This document shows positions 15,051 to 23,522 of a stretch of 38,819 nucleotides of DNA, piece after piece. Below the pieces are notes generated by a model. That model worked only from the letters and a program-made list of their open reading frames with translations, ran no database searches and had not been told where the DNA came from. A program made the position numbers and the translations under genes. The first letter of the stretch is position 1. Every line of letters starts with the position of its first letter. The stretch is from an uncultured delta proteobacterium (lineage in GTDB: Bacteria > Desulfobacterota > Desulfovibrionia > Desulfovibrionales > Desulfovibrionaceae), in NCBI GenBank assembly GCA_900079685.1, contig LT599018.1, positions 2,871,171 through 2,909,989 on the forward strand. Reading direction: 5' to 3'.

Positions 15051-15075
15051 TGCCGCTCCGCGCGGCATTTTTTTT
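15051..15075 (+). terminator. Orphan rho-independent terminator
   Basis: Stem tgccgc / gcggca with a 5-base loop, followed directly by eight T residues. No coding gene lies upstream on this strand for more than a kilobase, so it may end a small RNA or the remnant of a lost gene. Confidence 0.6.
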
Positions 15076-15208
15076 GAGCGCCATGCGAATACTATTGCCG
15101 GCGGGGGCAAGTATGGTGTGATTATTTTTTTTGCACCGGAAATCATCACAATATTAGACAAATAGCCGCGCCGCAGCCGGTATTCGCAAATGAGAAATGT
15201 ACGAACCA

Positions 15209-15278
15209 TTGATTTGTTTTTCGAGAGGGTGTAGTACTTAATGTATGATACAAGACAAGCCACTGTCATGGTGCAGTG
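15209..15278 (+). promoter_or_regulatory. Putative promoter and operator of the MocR-type regulator
   Basis: A TTGATT at 15209-15214 and TAGTAC at 15232-15237 with 17-base spacing could form a sigma70 promoter. Just downstream lie a perfect palindrome gtatgatac (15243-15251) and the inverted repeat cactg-N8-cagtg (15261-15278), good candidates for autoregulatory sites. An AAGGAGGT Shine-Dalgarno follows. Confidence 0.4.
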
Positions 15279-15291
15279 AAGGAGGTGTGCC

Positions 15292-16659
15292 ATGTGGGAT
15301 TTCAAAATTGTCGAATCGGGCAAGCCTCGATATCTGCAAATCGCGGATGCCCTGGAAAACGACATCCTTTCGGGGGAAATTCCCCCCGGCCGCAAGCTGA
15401 TGACCCACCGGGTGCTTGCCCAGATTACCGGCGTCACGGTTTCAACCGTCACGCGGGCATACGCGGAGGCGGAACGGCGCGGGCTGATCAAGACAATGGT
15501 GGGCAAAGGCACCTTTGTCCTGTCGATGGCTCCCGCGACAGAGCCATCCGCCTGGCAGGGACCGGTGATCGAGATGGGCGTGCCCATGCCCTTGTTTCTG
15601 GAGGAGCCCAGCGTCCGGCCGGTGCTGCAAAAAATCATCCATGAAGAGGATGTGGACGCGCTGGTGAAAAGCTTCGCGCCGTTCGGGTACGCGCACCACA
15701 GGGAAGTCGCGGCCGGGTGGATGCGGCGCTACGGCGTGGACGCGACGGCGGATACCCTGCTTATGGCGGCGGGGCACCCGCATGCGTTGGGTACCATTTT
15801 CCATACGTTTTTCAGGTACGGCGACAAAATTGCCGTTGACCAGATGACCAACCCCAGCGTCATATCTGTCGCGCAGCATTTGGGCTTTGATCTCAAGGCC
15901 GTGAAAATGGATGGCGACGGGATGATTCCCGAGGAACTGGACGCGCTGTGCCAGAGTGAGGAAATCAAGGGCCTCTATCTCAAGGCGGGCATCCAGTACG
16001 GGAGCGTCAAGGTGCTCCCCGCCAAGCGCCAGGAGGCGCTGGCCAAGGTTATCGAACGCCATCACCTCATTCTGGTCGAAGACGGTTCCTACGCATCCCC
16101 TGAGGACGGGAACAGCAGCACTGTCTCCGCGTTGCTCCCTGAAAGCAGCATGTTTTTCTCCAGTTTTTCAACCGTGATGTATTCCGCGTTACGGGTGGGG
16201 TTCATTCACGCCGCGCCGAAATTTCATACCCGGCTGGCCCAGGCCATTGTCGAGAACATGTGGACGGTGCCGCCGCTGTGCGTTGCCGTGGTCTGCGAAT
16301 GCATTACCAGCGGCATGGCGGAGAGAGCCGTCGAGCAGAAGCGCAAGGAGGTCGCCCGGCGGGTGAGCCTTCTGCAGGACAAGTTCGCGGAGTTTGACGT
16401 GATCAGTTCGGAGCAGGCCATTTATGCCTGGCTGCACCTGCCGGACTCATGGAAGAGCCGGGACTTCGAATATATGGCGGAAAAATCCGGGGTGCGCGTG
16501 TTTGCCACCGACAGGCTCGCCGTGCCGGGAACAGACGCGCCGAACAGCATCCGGATATCCATTACCGGCCCGCCGGATATGAACACCTTCAAAAAGGGCC
16601 TGGAGATTCTGGTAAGCCTGCTGAAAAGGGAAGGCGGCGTCATCAACCCCATCTGGTAA
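15292..16659 (+). CDS. MocR/GntR-type regulator with degenerate aminotransferase domain
   Basis: A 455-residue protein: an N-terminal GntR winged helix (residues about 10-78, PRYLQIADALENDILSGEIP and GVTVSTVTRAYAEAERRGLI) joined to a fold-type I aminotransferase domain (about 115-445). MocR proteins use bound PLP as effector. Here the usual Schiff-base lysine of the SFSK motif is replaced by Thr294 (SSFSTVMYSALRVGF), and the NPTG asparagine position reads QYGS (Tyr236), while the Asp that contacts the pyridine ring (VEDGSY, Asp264) is kept. It may not form an internal aldimine and could sense another ligand. It has an excellent Shine-Dalgarno. No divergent target gene is evident, so its target is unknown. 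Confidence 0.85.
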   Translation: MWDFKIVESGKPRYLQIADALENDILSGEIPPGRKLMTHRVLAQITGVTVSTVTRAYAEAERRGLIKTMVGKGTFVLSMAPATEPSAWQGPVIEMGVPMPLFLEEPSVRPVLQKIIHEEDVDALVKSFAPFGYAHHREVAAGWMRRYGVDATADTLLMAAGHPHALGTIFHTFFRYGDKIAVDQMTNPSVISVAQHLGFDLKAVKMDGDGMIPEELDALCQSEEIKGLYLKAGIQYGSVKVLPAKRQEALAKVIERHHLILVEDGSYASPEDGNSSTVSALLPESSMFFSSFSTVMYSALRVGFIHAAPKFHTRLAQAIVENMWTVPPLCVAVVCECITSGMAERAVEQKRKEVARRVSLLQDKFAEFDVISSEQAIYAWLHLPDSWKSRDFEYMAEKSGVRVFATDRLAVPGTDAPNSIRISITGPPDMNTFKKGLEILVSLLKREGGVINPIW

Positions 16660-16662
16660 CGG

Positions 16663-16711
16663 CGTTGCCGGGCGGGGTGACGCCGCTCTTTCTCTTTGCC
16701 GCCCGTTCGCG
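16663..16711. terminator. Weak convergent terminator between MocR-type gene and phoU
   Basis: Possible stems cggcgt / acgccg (followed by ctctttctcttt on the plus strand) or the longer-range cgggcgg / ccgcccg. Both lie in the 68-base gap between convergent stops. No clean T-tract, so only a tentative call. Confidence 0.3.
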
Positions 16712-16727
16712 CGCTTTTCGGGCATGT

Positions 16728-17426
16728 TTATTTCGCTGGCGTCTGGTGCTTGATGTTGACGCCTTCCACGACAAAGTAGGTGTGTTCCGCGATGTTGGCG
16801 CACCGGCGGCAGACGCGGTTGAGGGACCGGCAGATGAGGATGCCGTTCATCCCCTCGTAGCTCAGGCCTTTGCGCCCCTCGCCCGGCTCCCCACCAGGCT
16901 CCCCGCAAAAATGCTCCATCACCCGTTGCAGGGCCGCCATTTCCTGGCGGGCTATCTCGTCGTCCACCCGGCAGAGCCGCAAGGCACCGTCCTTGTTCGC
17001 CGTGCGGAAGGCGTCCATGGCCTGCACGTACATGGAAATCGCCGAGCGCATGAGAACCCCGGCGGCCTGCATGACCCCGGTCGGCAAGGATTTTTCCATG
17101 GTCACGGTCCTCTCCGCGATGCTCGCGGCTTCGTCGCCTATCCGTTCCAGGTCGATCACCATGCGCAGCGCGCCGACGACGAACCGCAGGTCGTGCGCCA
17201 CGGGCTGGTTGCGCACGAGGATGGACAGGGCCAGCTCGTCGATTTCGTTCTCCATGGCGTTGATGGCGGCGTCGCCGTCCACGACCGCCGCCGCGCGGAC
17301 CAGGTTGCCTTCTTCCAGGGCGGTGCAGGCTTCGTCCAGCGCGATGCCCACGGCCGCGCCCATCATGAGCAGTTTTGTCCGCAACTGCGTCAGCATCTGC
17401 TGGAGTTGGGTTTCTTTTTCGTGCAT
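16728..17426 (-). CDS. phoU: Phosphate signalling protein PhoU
   Basis: A 232-residue all-helical cytoplasmic protein made of two PhoU repeats. PhoU links Pst transporter state to PhoR and keeps the Pho regulon off when phosphate is ample. Family marks: EMENEIDELALSIL-like metal-binding motif (here AMENEIDELALSILVRNQPV), DLRFVVGALRMVIDLERIGD, and the second-repeat IAEHTYFVVEG near the C-terminus. Its ATG overlaps the pstB stop (TGATG), so it is translationally coupled as the last gene of phoB-phoR-pstB-phoU. Confidence 0.95.
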   Translation of the reverse strand: MHEKETQLQQMLTQLRTKLLMMGAAVGIALDEACTALEEGNLVRAAAVVDGDAAINAMENEIDELALSILVRNQPVAHDLRFVVGALRMVIDLERIGDEAASIAERTVTMEKSLPTGVMQAAGVLMRSAISMYVQAMDAFRTANKDGALRLCRVDDEIARQEMAALQRVMEHFCGEPGGEPGEGRKGLSYEGMNGILICRSLNRVCRRCANIAEHTYFVVEGVNIKHQTPAK

Positions 17427-18187
17427 CAGCCGAACCTCCCTGTGATGTAATCTTCCGTTTGTTTCAGCGAAGGCCGCGTGAACATGGTGTCCGTGGCGTC
17501 CTCTTCAATGAGTTTGCCCATGTAGAAAAACGCGGTCCGGTCGGAGATTCTGGCCGCCTGCTGCATGTTGTGCGTCACGATGATGATCGTGAGCTGGCTT
17601 TTGAGCTCATGCACGCTTTCCTCAATTTTCTGCGTGGCTATGGGGTCGAGCGCGCTGGCCGGCTCGTCCATGAGCAGCACCTCCGGCTCCACCGCGAGCG
17701 CGCGGGCGATGCAGAGGCGCTGCTGCTGCCCGCCGGAAAGCCCGAGGGCAGAGGCGTGCAGCCGGTCCTTGATTTCCTCGAAAATGGCCGCCCGGCGCAG
17801 GGATTCCTCCACCTTGTCCTCGATCACCGAGGCTTTGGTTTCCCCGGTGACGCGCAGCCCGTAGGCCACGTTTTCAAAAATCGTCTTGGGGAAGGGGTTC
17901 GGCTTCTGGAACACCATGCCGACCTTGCGCCGCAGGGAAACGACGTCCGTCTGCCCTGTGTTGATGTCTTCGCCGTCGAGCAGGATTTCCCCCTCGGCCC
18001 GCGCGCCGGGGATAAGGTCGTTCATCCTGTTCAGGCAGCGCAGAAACGTGCTTTTGCCGCAGCCGGAAGGGCCGATGAGCGCGGTGACCTTGTTTTCCGC
18101 GAAATCCAGGTTGATTCCGTGGAGCGCCTGGTGCCGGCCGTAGTAAAAGTCGATGTTCCGCGCCCGCAGTTTTGTGTTTGTCGTCAT
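17426..18187 (-). CDS. pstB: Phosphate ABC transporter ATPase PstB
   Basis: A 253-residue ATPase of the high-affinity phosphate transporter. Walker [21 protein letters not shown]-loop [20 protein letters not shown], signature [16 protein letters not shown] and Walker [15 protein letters not shown] are textbook PstB. Start set at 18187 by length and homology ([17 protein letters not shown]); a longer frame overlaps phoR. It lies 25 bases after the phoR stop. Unusually it is split from pstSCA, which run the other way from the shared promoter region, so ATPase and permease levels depend on two divergent transcripts. Confidence 0.96.
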   Translation of the reverse strand: MTTNTKLRARNIDFYYGRHQALHGINLDFAENKVTALIGPSGCGKSTFLRCLNRMNDLIPGARAEGEILLDGEDINTGQTDVVSLRRKVGMVFQKPNPFPKTIFENVAYGLRVTGETKASVIEDKVEESLRRAAIFEEIKDRLHASALGLSGGQQQRLCIARALAVEPEVLLMDEPASALDPIATQKIEESVHELKSQLTIIIVTHNMQQAARISDRTAFFYMGKLIEEDATDTMFTRPSLKQTEDYITGRFG

Positions 18188-18212
18188 GTCTGGCCCTGAT
18201 GTCCGGGTTGGT

Positions 18213-19973
18213 TCAAGTGTTTCCCGCCACCGGGAGCGTGAAGAGCATGGCCGTCGCAAAGCCCTGGTAGGGGCTTTCCGCCCATATTGTGCCGCCGTGG
18301 CGTTCGATGATGTGCTTGCTGATCGCCAGCCCGATGCCGGAAGAGCCGCTGTTGCGCTGCTTCTTCACCTGGTACAGCCGTTCGAAGATCCGGGTCAGCT
18401 CTTCCTGGGGGATGCCCGGTCCCTGGTCTTTCACGGAGAAGAGCATCTCCTTCCCGGTGACGCGGCCGGAAACGACGATCTCGCCGCCCTCGGGGGAATA
18501 GCGGCAGGCGTTTTCAAAAAGATTGCGGAACACCTGCGTGAGGAGCGACGCGTTGCCCATGACGGATACCCCGTCTTCCAACTCCACCGCGAACCGCACC
18601 CGTCTGCTTGCCGCCAGATCCGCGCAGAGCCGCATGGCTTCGTGCAGCGGCTGCTCCGGCAATACGGGCGCGAGCGGTATTTTTTCCTTCGCGTCCTCGA
18701 TGCGGGTGAGGGCGAGCAAATCACTGATGACGCGGCCCAGGGCCTGGGCGTGTTTGTGGATGATGGCGGCGAAGTTCCGGTGCGCCGGGTCCATCTCCTC
18801 AAGGTGCATCAGGGTTTCCGCGTAGCCGGAAATGGCCGTCAGGGGAGTGCGCAGCTCGTGGGAGACGTTCGCCACGAAGTCCCTGCGCACGCGTTCAAGC
18901 CGCATGATGGCCGTGGCGTCGTATATGACGATCACCGCGCCCAGCGACTGGTTTTTTTCCACGGGCCGGGATATGTGCGCGACCAGAAAACGCCCGTCGC
19001 GCTCGAAGTGGACGGCCTCTTCACCATCCCGGGCGGCGGTTTTGCCCTGGAGTATCTCTTCGACGCGGCGCTGCAGGGCCGGGACAGGCAGAGCCTCGAT
19101 GAGCTGTTTGCCCTCGGCTTCGGCGATGGCCGGAAACAGGGTGCGCATGGCCCGGTTATACCGCCGGATATTGCCCGTGGGGCCGAGAACCAGGATGCCT
19201 TCATGCATGCTTTCGAGAATGACCTCGAGTTGGGTGTGCTGGTCCGTGGTGGTGGTGACGTATTCCTCGATGTTCTCGGCCATTCTGTTGACGGCGTAGG
19301 CAAGGGGCAGGAATTCCCTGCCCGGCACCTTGAGGAGCCTGCGGCCGCCCTTGTTCTTGGCGATGGCCGCGACCACCTCCGCCATGGTGTCGATGCCGCC
19401 CCTGAACCGGCGGGTGATGTACACGGAGAGCAGCAGGCAGAGCGCCGCAACGCCTGCCAGCGTCAGGGTGAGGGCGGAGAGGTGTTTTTCGATATTGCGC
19501 CGGATGCCGGCCAGCGGCACGGCGAGGCGGAGCGTGCTCCCGTTCGCCATCCGCTGCGCCGCGTACACGGCGTCTATGCCGAGCGTGTTGCTGTGGCGGA
19601 TGGAGACGCCCTGGCCGGTCGCAAGGGCCGCTTCTATTTCCGGCCTGTCGTTGTGGTTGTCCAGCTCCTGCAACGCCGGGCCTTCAAGGTGGGAATCGTG
19701 GATGACCTTGCCGTCCTTGTCGGCCACGGTCAGGCGCTCCCCCATTTCCTTGATCGTGCCCAGCACGGCGGTGATCTGCACGTCGTTCGCGCCCGCGTCC
19801 AGCATGCTTCTGATGGCCGTGACCTGCGCCATGGCCTGGCGGCTCTCCAGTTCCAGCCGGTCGTGGTACAAGGTGTTGCGGGAAAGGACGGCGGGCAGCG
19901 CGACGGCGATGACCGTCACCAGGGCGAAGGCCCAGAGAAGCCGGGCCTGCAAGGTGCCGCGAGTGGTTATCAT
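18213..19973 (-). CDS. phoR: Phosphate regulon sensor histidine kinase PhoR
   Basis: A 586-residue membrane histidine kinase. TM1 about residues 11-31, an extracytoplasmic domain of about 130 residues, TM2 about 165-187, HAMP (188-240), PAS (about 245-350), HisKA with [19 protein letters not shown] (His372) and a C-terminal ATPase domain with the N box [14 protein letters not shown] and G boxes DQGPGIP and GSSGIGLAI. Longer than E. coli PhoR (431 residues) because of the periplasmic domain, as in Bacillus-type PhoR. Its ATG overlaps the phoB stop (ATGA). It phosphorylates PhoB when phosphate is low. Confidence 0.93.
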   Translation of the reverse strand: MITTRGTLQARLLWAFALVTVIAVALPAVLSRNTLYHDRLELESRQAMAQVTAIRSMLDAGANDVQITAVLGTIKEMGERLTVADKDGKVIHDSHLEGPALQELDNHNDRPEIEAALATGQGVSIRHSNTLGIDAVYAAQRMANGSTLRLAVPLAGIRRNIEKHLSALTLTLAGVAALCLLLSVYITRRFRGGIDTMAEVVAAIAKNKGGRRLLKVPGREFLPLAYAVNRMAENIEEYVTTTTDQHTQLEVILESMHEGILVLGPTGNIRRYNRAMRTLFPAIAEAEGKQLIEALPVPALQRRVEEILQGKTAARDGEEAVHFERDGRFLVAHISRPVEKNQSLGAVIVIYDATAIMRLERVRRDFVANVSHELRTPLTAISGYAETLMHLEEMDPAHRNFAAIIHKHAQALGRVISDLLALTRIEDAKEKIPLAPVLPEQPLHEAMRLCADLAASRRVRFAVELEDGVSVMGNASLLTQVFRNLFENACRYSPEGGEIVVSGRVTGKEMLFSVKDQGPGIPQEELTRIFERLYQVKKQRNSGSSGIGLAISKHIIERHGGTIWAESPYQGFATAMLFTLPVAGNT

Positions 19974-20659
19974 GATTTGTTTCCTTTGGCCCGGTACCCG
20001 ATGCCGCGAATCGTCTCGATCAAATCCGCTCCCTCGCCGAGTTTGGCCCGCAGCCGGCGGACGTGGGTATCCACGGTCCGGGAGTATCCTTCAAAACTGT
20101 GGCCCCAGACGGCCGTCAGGATCTGTTCCCTGTCTCTGACCTTGCCGAGGTTTTGCAACAGGTCTTCAAGAAGGCGGAATTCCGTGACGGTCAGGTCCAC
20201 GTCCGCGCCGTCCACCCGGACGGTGTGGCTGACCGGGTCCAGCGTTATGGGGCCGCAGTGCAGCACGGCGGGTTTGGCCTCGGCGTTCCCGCGTTTGAGC
20301 ACCGCGCGGATGCGCAAGGCGACTTCCCGCAGGCTGAACGGCTTGACGATGTAGTCCGCGGCCCCCAGCTCCAGCCCGACGATGCGGTCGACTTCCTCGC
20401 CCTTGGCCGTCAGCATGATGACCGGGATATCGGCCGTTGCCGGGTCCCGCTGCATCTGCCTGCACACGCCGAGCCCGTCCATGCCGGGCAGCATCAGGTC
20501 CAGGATGACCAGGTCCGGCCGCTTCATGGCCGCCAGGCTGAGGGCGGTCACGCCGTTATCCGCCTCGAGGACCGTGAACCCTTCCCGCGCCAGGCTGTAG
20601 GCAAGCAGTTCCCGGATATCCTTTTCGTCTTCCACGATGAGAATTGTCGCTTCCGCCAT
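19970..20659 (-). CDS. phoB: Phosphate regulon response regulator PhoB
   Basis: A 229-residue OmpR/PhoB-class regulator. The receiver domain (1-120) has the acidic pair ED at 10-11 and phospho-acceptor Asp54 in VILDLMLPGMDG; Lys in PVIMLTAKGEEVD is conserved. The winged HTH (about 130-227) contains LTVTEFRLLEDLLQNLGKV and SRTVDTHVRRLRAKLG, the DNA-reading helix. Start at 20659 supported by a GGGAG Shine-Dalgarno; the frame is open further up but homology begins here. First gene of a leftward operon with phoR, pstB and phoU. Probable targets are the Pho boxes at 20692-20805 and 35154-35171. Confidence 0.95.
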   Translation of the reverse strand: MAEATILIVEDEKDIRELLAYSLAREGFTVLEADNGVTALSLAAMKRPDLVILDLMLPGMDGLGVCRQMQRDPATADIPVIMLTAKGEEVDRIVGLELGAADYIVKPFSLREVALRIRAVLKRGNAEAKPAVLHCGPITLDPVSHTVRVDGADVDLTVTEFRLLEDLLQNLGKVRDREQILTAVWGHSFEGYSRTVDTHVRRLRAKLGEGADLIETIRGIGYRAKGNKS

Positions 20660-20691
20660 GAAGCCGCTCCCGTTTGAAAATACTGTCCACG

Positions 20692-20709
20692 CCGTCGTAC
20701 GGTTGTCAC
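20692..20709 (+). promoter_or_regulatory. Putative Pho box near phoB
   Basis: Two half-sites with 7-4-7 spacing: CCGTCGT, acgg, TTGTCAC. They resemble the PhoB consensus CTGTCAT-N4-CTGTCAC. It lies 33 bases upstream of the phoB ATG but is oriented towards pstS. Confidence 0.5.
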
Positions 20710-20743
20710 AATGCCCATGAAGTGCGGCGATAGTACGGAGGTT

Positions 20744-20805
20744 GCGTGACGATTGTGTGACAAAACCGTCATCAGGAAACCATGGTTCCGTAACACGGAT
20801 GTAAC
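20744..20805 (+). promoter_or_regulatory. Phased array of Pho-box half-sites upstream of pstS
   Basis: Six 7-mers at exact 11-base intervals: GCGTGAC (20744), GTGTGAC (20755), CCGTCAT (20766), a degenerate AAACCAT (20777), CCGTAAC (20788) and ATGTAAC (20799). Five share the core GT-N-A-[CT] of the PhoB half-site CTGTCAT. The 11-base period is that of tandem PhoB binding on one face of the helix. Confidence 0.7.
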
Positions 20806-20815
20806 ACAAGAACGC

Positions 20816-20821
20816 CATAGT
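20816..20821 (+). promoter_or_regulatory. pstS -10 element candidate
   Basis: CATAGT lies 10 bases after the last Pho half-site, the spacing seen where PhoB replaces the -35 contact of sigma70. The pstS Shine-Dalgarno AAAGGAG follows at 20876-20882. Confidence 0.5.
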
Positions 20822-20892
20822 CTCCCCAACGCGGCACCGCGACGAGCGCTGTGACCGCATTGTTACCATGCACTCAAAGGAGTAATCTATTT

Positions 20893-21714
20893 ATGAAACG
20901 CATCGCAATAGCTCTTTCACTGGTTCTTTCCGGCCTGTTGGCCGCGCCGGCTTTCGCCGCGCAGCAGGAAATCATCATCAGCGGCTCCACCACGGTGCTG
21001 CCCGTCATGCAAAAAGCCGGTGAAGCCTTCATGGCCGCCAACCCCGGCATCAGCCTGGCCATCTCGGGCGGCGGCTCCGGCAACGGCATCAAGGCCCTGA
21101 ACGAAGGGCTGTGCGACATCGCCATGTCCTCCCGCGACATCAAGGAAACCGAAGTGGAACAGGGCAAGGCCAAGAACGTGACCCCGGTCAGAACCGCGGT
21201 GGCCGTTGACGCGCTGGTCCCGGTGGTGCATCCTGAAAACCCGGTCAAGGCGCTCACCACCGAGCAGCTGCGCGACATTTACGCGGGCAAGATCACCAAC
21301 TGGAAGGAACTGGGCGGCAAGGACGACACAATCGTGGTCATCTCCCGCGATACTTCCTCCGGCACCTACGAAACCTGGGCCGACATCATCATGAAAAAGG
21401 AAAAGGTCGCGCCTTCCGCCCTGTTGCAGGCTTCCAACGGCGCGGTCGCCCAGGCCGTCTCCAAGAACAAGAAATCCATCGGCTACATCGGGTTCGGGTA
21501 CCTGAACAAGTCCTTGAAAAAGCTCGACGTCAATGGCGTGGAAGCCACCCCGGCCACGGCGCTTTCCAAGCAATGGCCCATTGCCCGCGAACTGTACATC
21601 TTCACCAACGGCCAGCCTTCCGGCGCTTCCAAGAAACTGGTGGACTTCCTGCTTGACCCCCAGAAGGGCCAGAAAGCGGTTTCCGAAGTCGGCTACATTC
21701 CCCTGCAGAAGTAA
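20893..21714 (+). CDS. pstS: Phosphate-binding periplasmic protein PstS
   Basis: A 273-residue substrate-binding protein of the high-affinity phosphate transporter. A Sec signal peptide MKRIAIALSLVLSGLLAAPA ends at AFA-AQQ (about residue 23). Phosphate-binding blocks are ISGSTTVLPVMQK, ISGGGSGNGIKALNEG, DIAMSSRD and SRDTSSGTYETW. It belongs to the shorter PstS group of about 270 residues. Start at 20893 because the signal peptide begins there and AAAGGAG sits 11 bases upstream. First gene of the rightward pst operon, below the Pho-box array, so strongly PhoB-induced by inference. Confidence 0.95.
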   Translation: MKRIAIALSLVLSGLLAAPAFAAQQEIIISGSTTVLPVMQKAGEAFMAANPGISLAISGGGSGNGIKALNEGLCDIAMSSRDIKETEVEQGKAKNVTPVRTAVAVDALVPVVHPENPVKALTTEQLRDIYAGKITNWKELGGKDDTIVVISRDTSSGTYETWADIIMKKEKVAPSALLQASNGAVAQAVSKNKKSIGYIGFGYLNKSLKKLDVNGVEATPATALSKQWPIARELYIFTNGQPSGASKKLVDFLLDPQKGQKAVSEVGYIPLQK

Positions 21715-21738
21715 CTTCAATCAAGTAGGTATCGTGTA

Positions 21739-22626
21739 ATGACCGTCCTGAGCTATGCCCGCAAGGAAGCGCTCATCCGCCGGGTCCTGGCGGGCATAGC
21801 CGGGTGTTCCCTGCTGTTCCTGGCCCTGATTATGATCTTCCTGTTCATGGAAGGGCTGCCTATTTTCGCCATCCTGTCGCCGAAGGATTTCTTCCTCGGC
21901 ATGGGCTGGTACCCCACTGCCGAGCCGCCGGAATTCGGCATCCTGCCCCTTATCGCCGGGTCGGTGGCGGTGACGGTGGTTTCTTCCGCCATGGCCATCC
22001 CGCTCGGCGTGATGACCGCCGCCTGGCTGACGGAAATAGCGCCCCGGACCGTGCGCCGGATCGTGAAGCCCGTCATCGAGCTTTTGGCGGCGCTCCCCTC
22101 GGTGGTGGTGGGGTTCTTCGGCATGGTCATCATGGCGCCGCTCCTGCAAAACTGGTTCGACGCGGATACCGGGCTGAACCTCTTTAACGCCGGGCTCATG
22201 CTGGCGTTCATGAGCGTGCCCACCATCTGCTCCATCGCCGAGGACGCGCTGCACGCCGTACCGGCTTCCTTGCGCGAAGCTTCGCTCGCTCTCGGCGCGA
22301 CGCGCTGGGAAACCACCATCCGGGTGGTCATTCCGGCGGCCTTTTCCGGCATCGGCACGGCCTGCATGCTGGGCATGTCGCGGAGCATCGGCGAGACCAT
22401 GGTCGTGCTGATGGTGGCCGGGGGCGCGGGCATCATCCCGCATTCCCTGTTCGCCCCGGTCCGGCCCATGCCCGCCGCCATCGCGGCGGAAATGGCGGAA
22501 GCCTCGTTCCGGGGCGAGCACTACCACGCGCTGTTCGCCATAGGGATGGTTCTTTTCCTCTTCACGCTGGCGTTCAACATCATCGCCCAGCGGATAACGG
22601 AAAAGAACAGACAGTCATTGGATTAG
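21739..22626 (+). CDS. pstC: Phosphate ABC transporter permease PstC
   Basis: A 295-residue inner-membrane permease with six or so helices. Typical PstC segments: the extended loop after TM1 (ILSPKDFFLGMGWYPTAEPP), GILPLIAGSVAVTVVSSAMA, LAALPSVVVGFFGMVI, and the EAA-type coupling loop VPASLREASLALGATRWET that contacts PstB. It starts 24 bases after pstS and is followed by pstA after 23 bases. Confidence 0.94.
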   Translation: MTVLSYARKEALIRRVLAGIAGCSLLFLALIMIFLFMEGLPIFAILSPKDFFLGMGWYPTAEPPEFGILPLIAGSVAVTVVSSAMAIPLGVMTAAWLTEIAPRTVRRIVKPVIELLAALPSVVVGFFGMVIMAPLLQNWFDADTGLNLFNAGLMLAFMSVPTICSIAEDALHAVPASLREASLALGATRWETTIRVVIPAAFSGIGTACMLGMSRSIGETMVVLMVAGGAGIIPHSLFAPVRPMPAAIAAEMAEASFRGEHYHALFAIGMVLFLFTLAFNIIAQRITEKNRQSLD

Positions 22627-22649
22627 CCGGGGTAAAGAGGACTTACCGC

Positions 22650-23519
22650 ATGTTCCGCAGCACAACCGTCAAAAGCCGCCTGACCAGGCAATCGGTCATG
22701 TTTTCCTTTCTCCGCCTGGCGGCGTTCATCAACATGTTCGCCCTGTTCAGCGTCTGCGTCTTCCTGGTCTGGAACGGCCTGCCCGCCATTTCCTGGGAAT
22801 TTCTGACCGCGCCGCCCGCCAGGGCCATGACCGCGGGCGGCATCTGGCCCTGCATCGTGGGCACGGCGCTCCTGGCCTTCGGCGCGCTGGCCATCTCCTT
22901 CCCGCTCGGCGTGGCTTCGGCCGTGTACCTGCACGAGTATGCGGGCAGGTCGCGGTTCGCCGGGTATATCCGGCTGGGCGTGAATAACCTCGCCGGGGTG
23001 CCGTCCATCGTGTTCGGCCTGTTCGGCATGAGCTTTTTCGTCATTTACTGCGGGTTGGGCATCTCCCTGCTTTCGGGCATCCTGACCCTGGCCGTTTTAA
23101 CGCTTCCTGTCATCATCGGCACGGCGGAGGAAGCCCTGCGCCAGGTGCCCGGGACCTACCGGGAAGCCTCCCTCGCGCTCGGCGCGACCCAGAGCCAGAC
23201 CATCGCCCGGGTGGTGTTGCCCGCGGCGCTCCCCGGCATGCTGACCGGGGCCATCCTGGGCCTTGCGCGCGCCGCCGGGGAAACAGCGGCCATCATGTTC
23301 ACGGCCGTGGTCTTTTTCACCAAAAAGGACGTGGATTCCCTGCTCAGCCCGGTCATGGCGCTTTCCAACCACATGTACGTGCTCGCGACCTCCGGCACGG
23401 ACATCGAGAAAACCATGCCGTTGCAGTACGGCACGGCGCTGGTGCTGATCGTCCTGGTGCTGGGCATGAACCTCCTGGCCATCGTGCTCCGCGACCGGCT
23501 GCAAAACCGGAAATGGTAG
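22650..23519 (+). CDS. pstA: Phosphate ABC transporter permease PstA
   Basis: A 289-residue permease partner of PstC. Family marks: GGIWPCIVGTALLAFGALAI, YLHEYAGRSRFAGYIRLGVN, NLAGVPSIVFGLFGMSFFV and the coupling loop VPGTYREASLALGATQSQT. The C-terminal stretch NHMYVLATSGTD is typical of PstA. The stop is only three bases before the next start, so the downstream membrane protein belongs to the same transcript. Confidence 0.94.
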   Translation: MFRSTTVKSRLTRQSVMFSFLRLAAFINMFALFSVCVFLVWNGLPAISWEFLTAPPARAMTAGGIWPCIVGTALLAFGALAISFPLGVASAVYLHEYAGRSRFAGYIRLGVNNLAGVPSIVFGLFGMSFFVIYCGLGISLLSGILTLAVLTLPVIIGTAEEALRQVPGTYREASLALGATQSQTIARVVLPAALPGMLTGAILGLARAAGETAAIMFTAVVFFTKKDVDSLLSPVMALSNHMYVLATSGTDIEKTMPLQYGTALVLIVLVLGMNLLAIVLRDRLQNRKW

Positions 23520-23522
23520 GGC

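Larger units (their letters stand above)
14489..15291. other. 803-base intergenic region, AT-rich with orphan terminator
   Basis: No convincing protein gene. Bases about 14600-14890 are strongly AT-rich compared with the rest of the window; 14900-15060 is very GC-rich; then AT-rich again. It contains a canonical intrinsic terminator on the plus strand (15051-15075) with no gene before it, and the likely promoter and operator of the MocR-type gene at the right end. The base composition and the neighbouring CII-like gene suggest acquired DNA, possibly with a small RNA gene ending at about 15075. Confidence 0.5.

Noticed and set aside
14762-15121. 119-codon frame in the AT/GC mosaic gap
   Set aside because: Composition switches midway from Phe/Lys-rich to Ala/Arg/Pro-rich as the base composition changes, no ribosome site, and a terminator hairpin lies inside it.
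18153-20354. 733-codon open frame on the plus strand opposite phoR and phoB
   Set aside because: Shadow frame; phoR and phoB on the other strand have complete domains, coupled starts and good ribosome sites.
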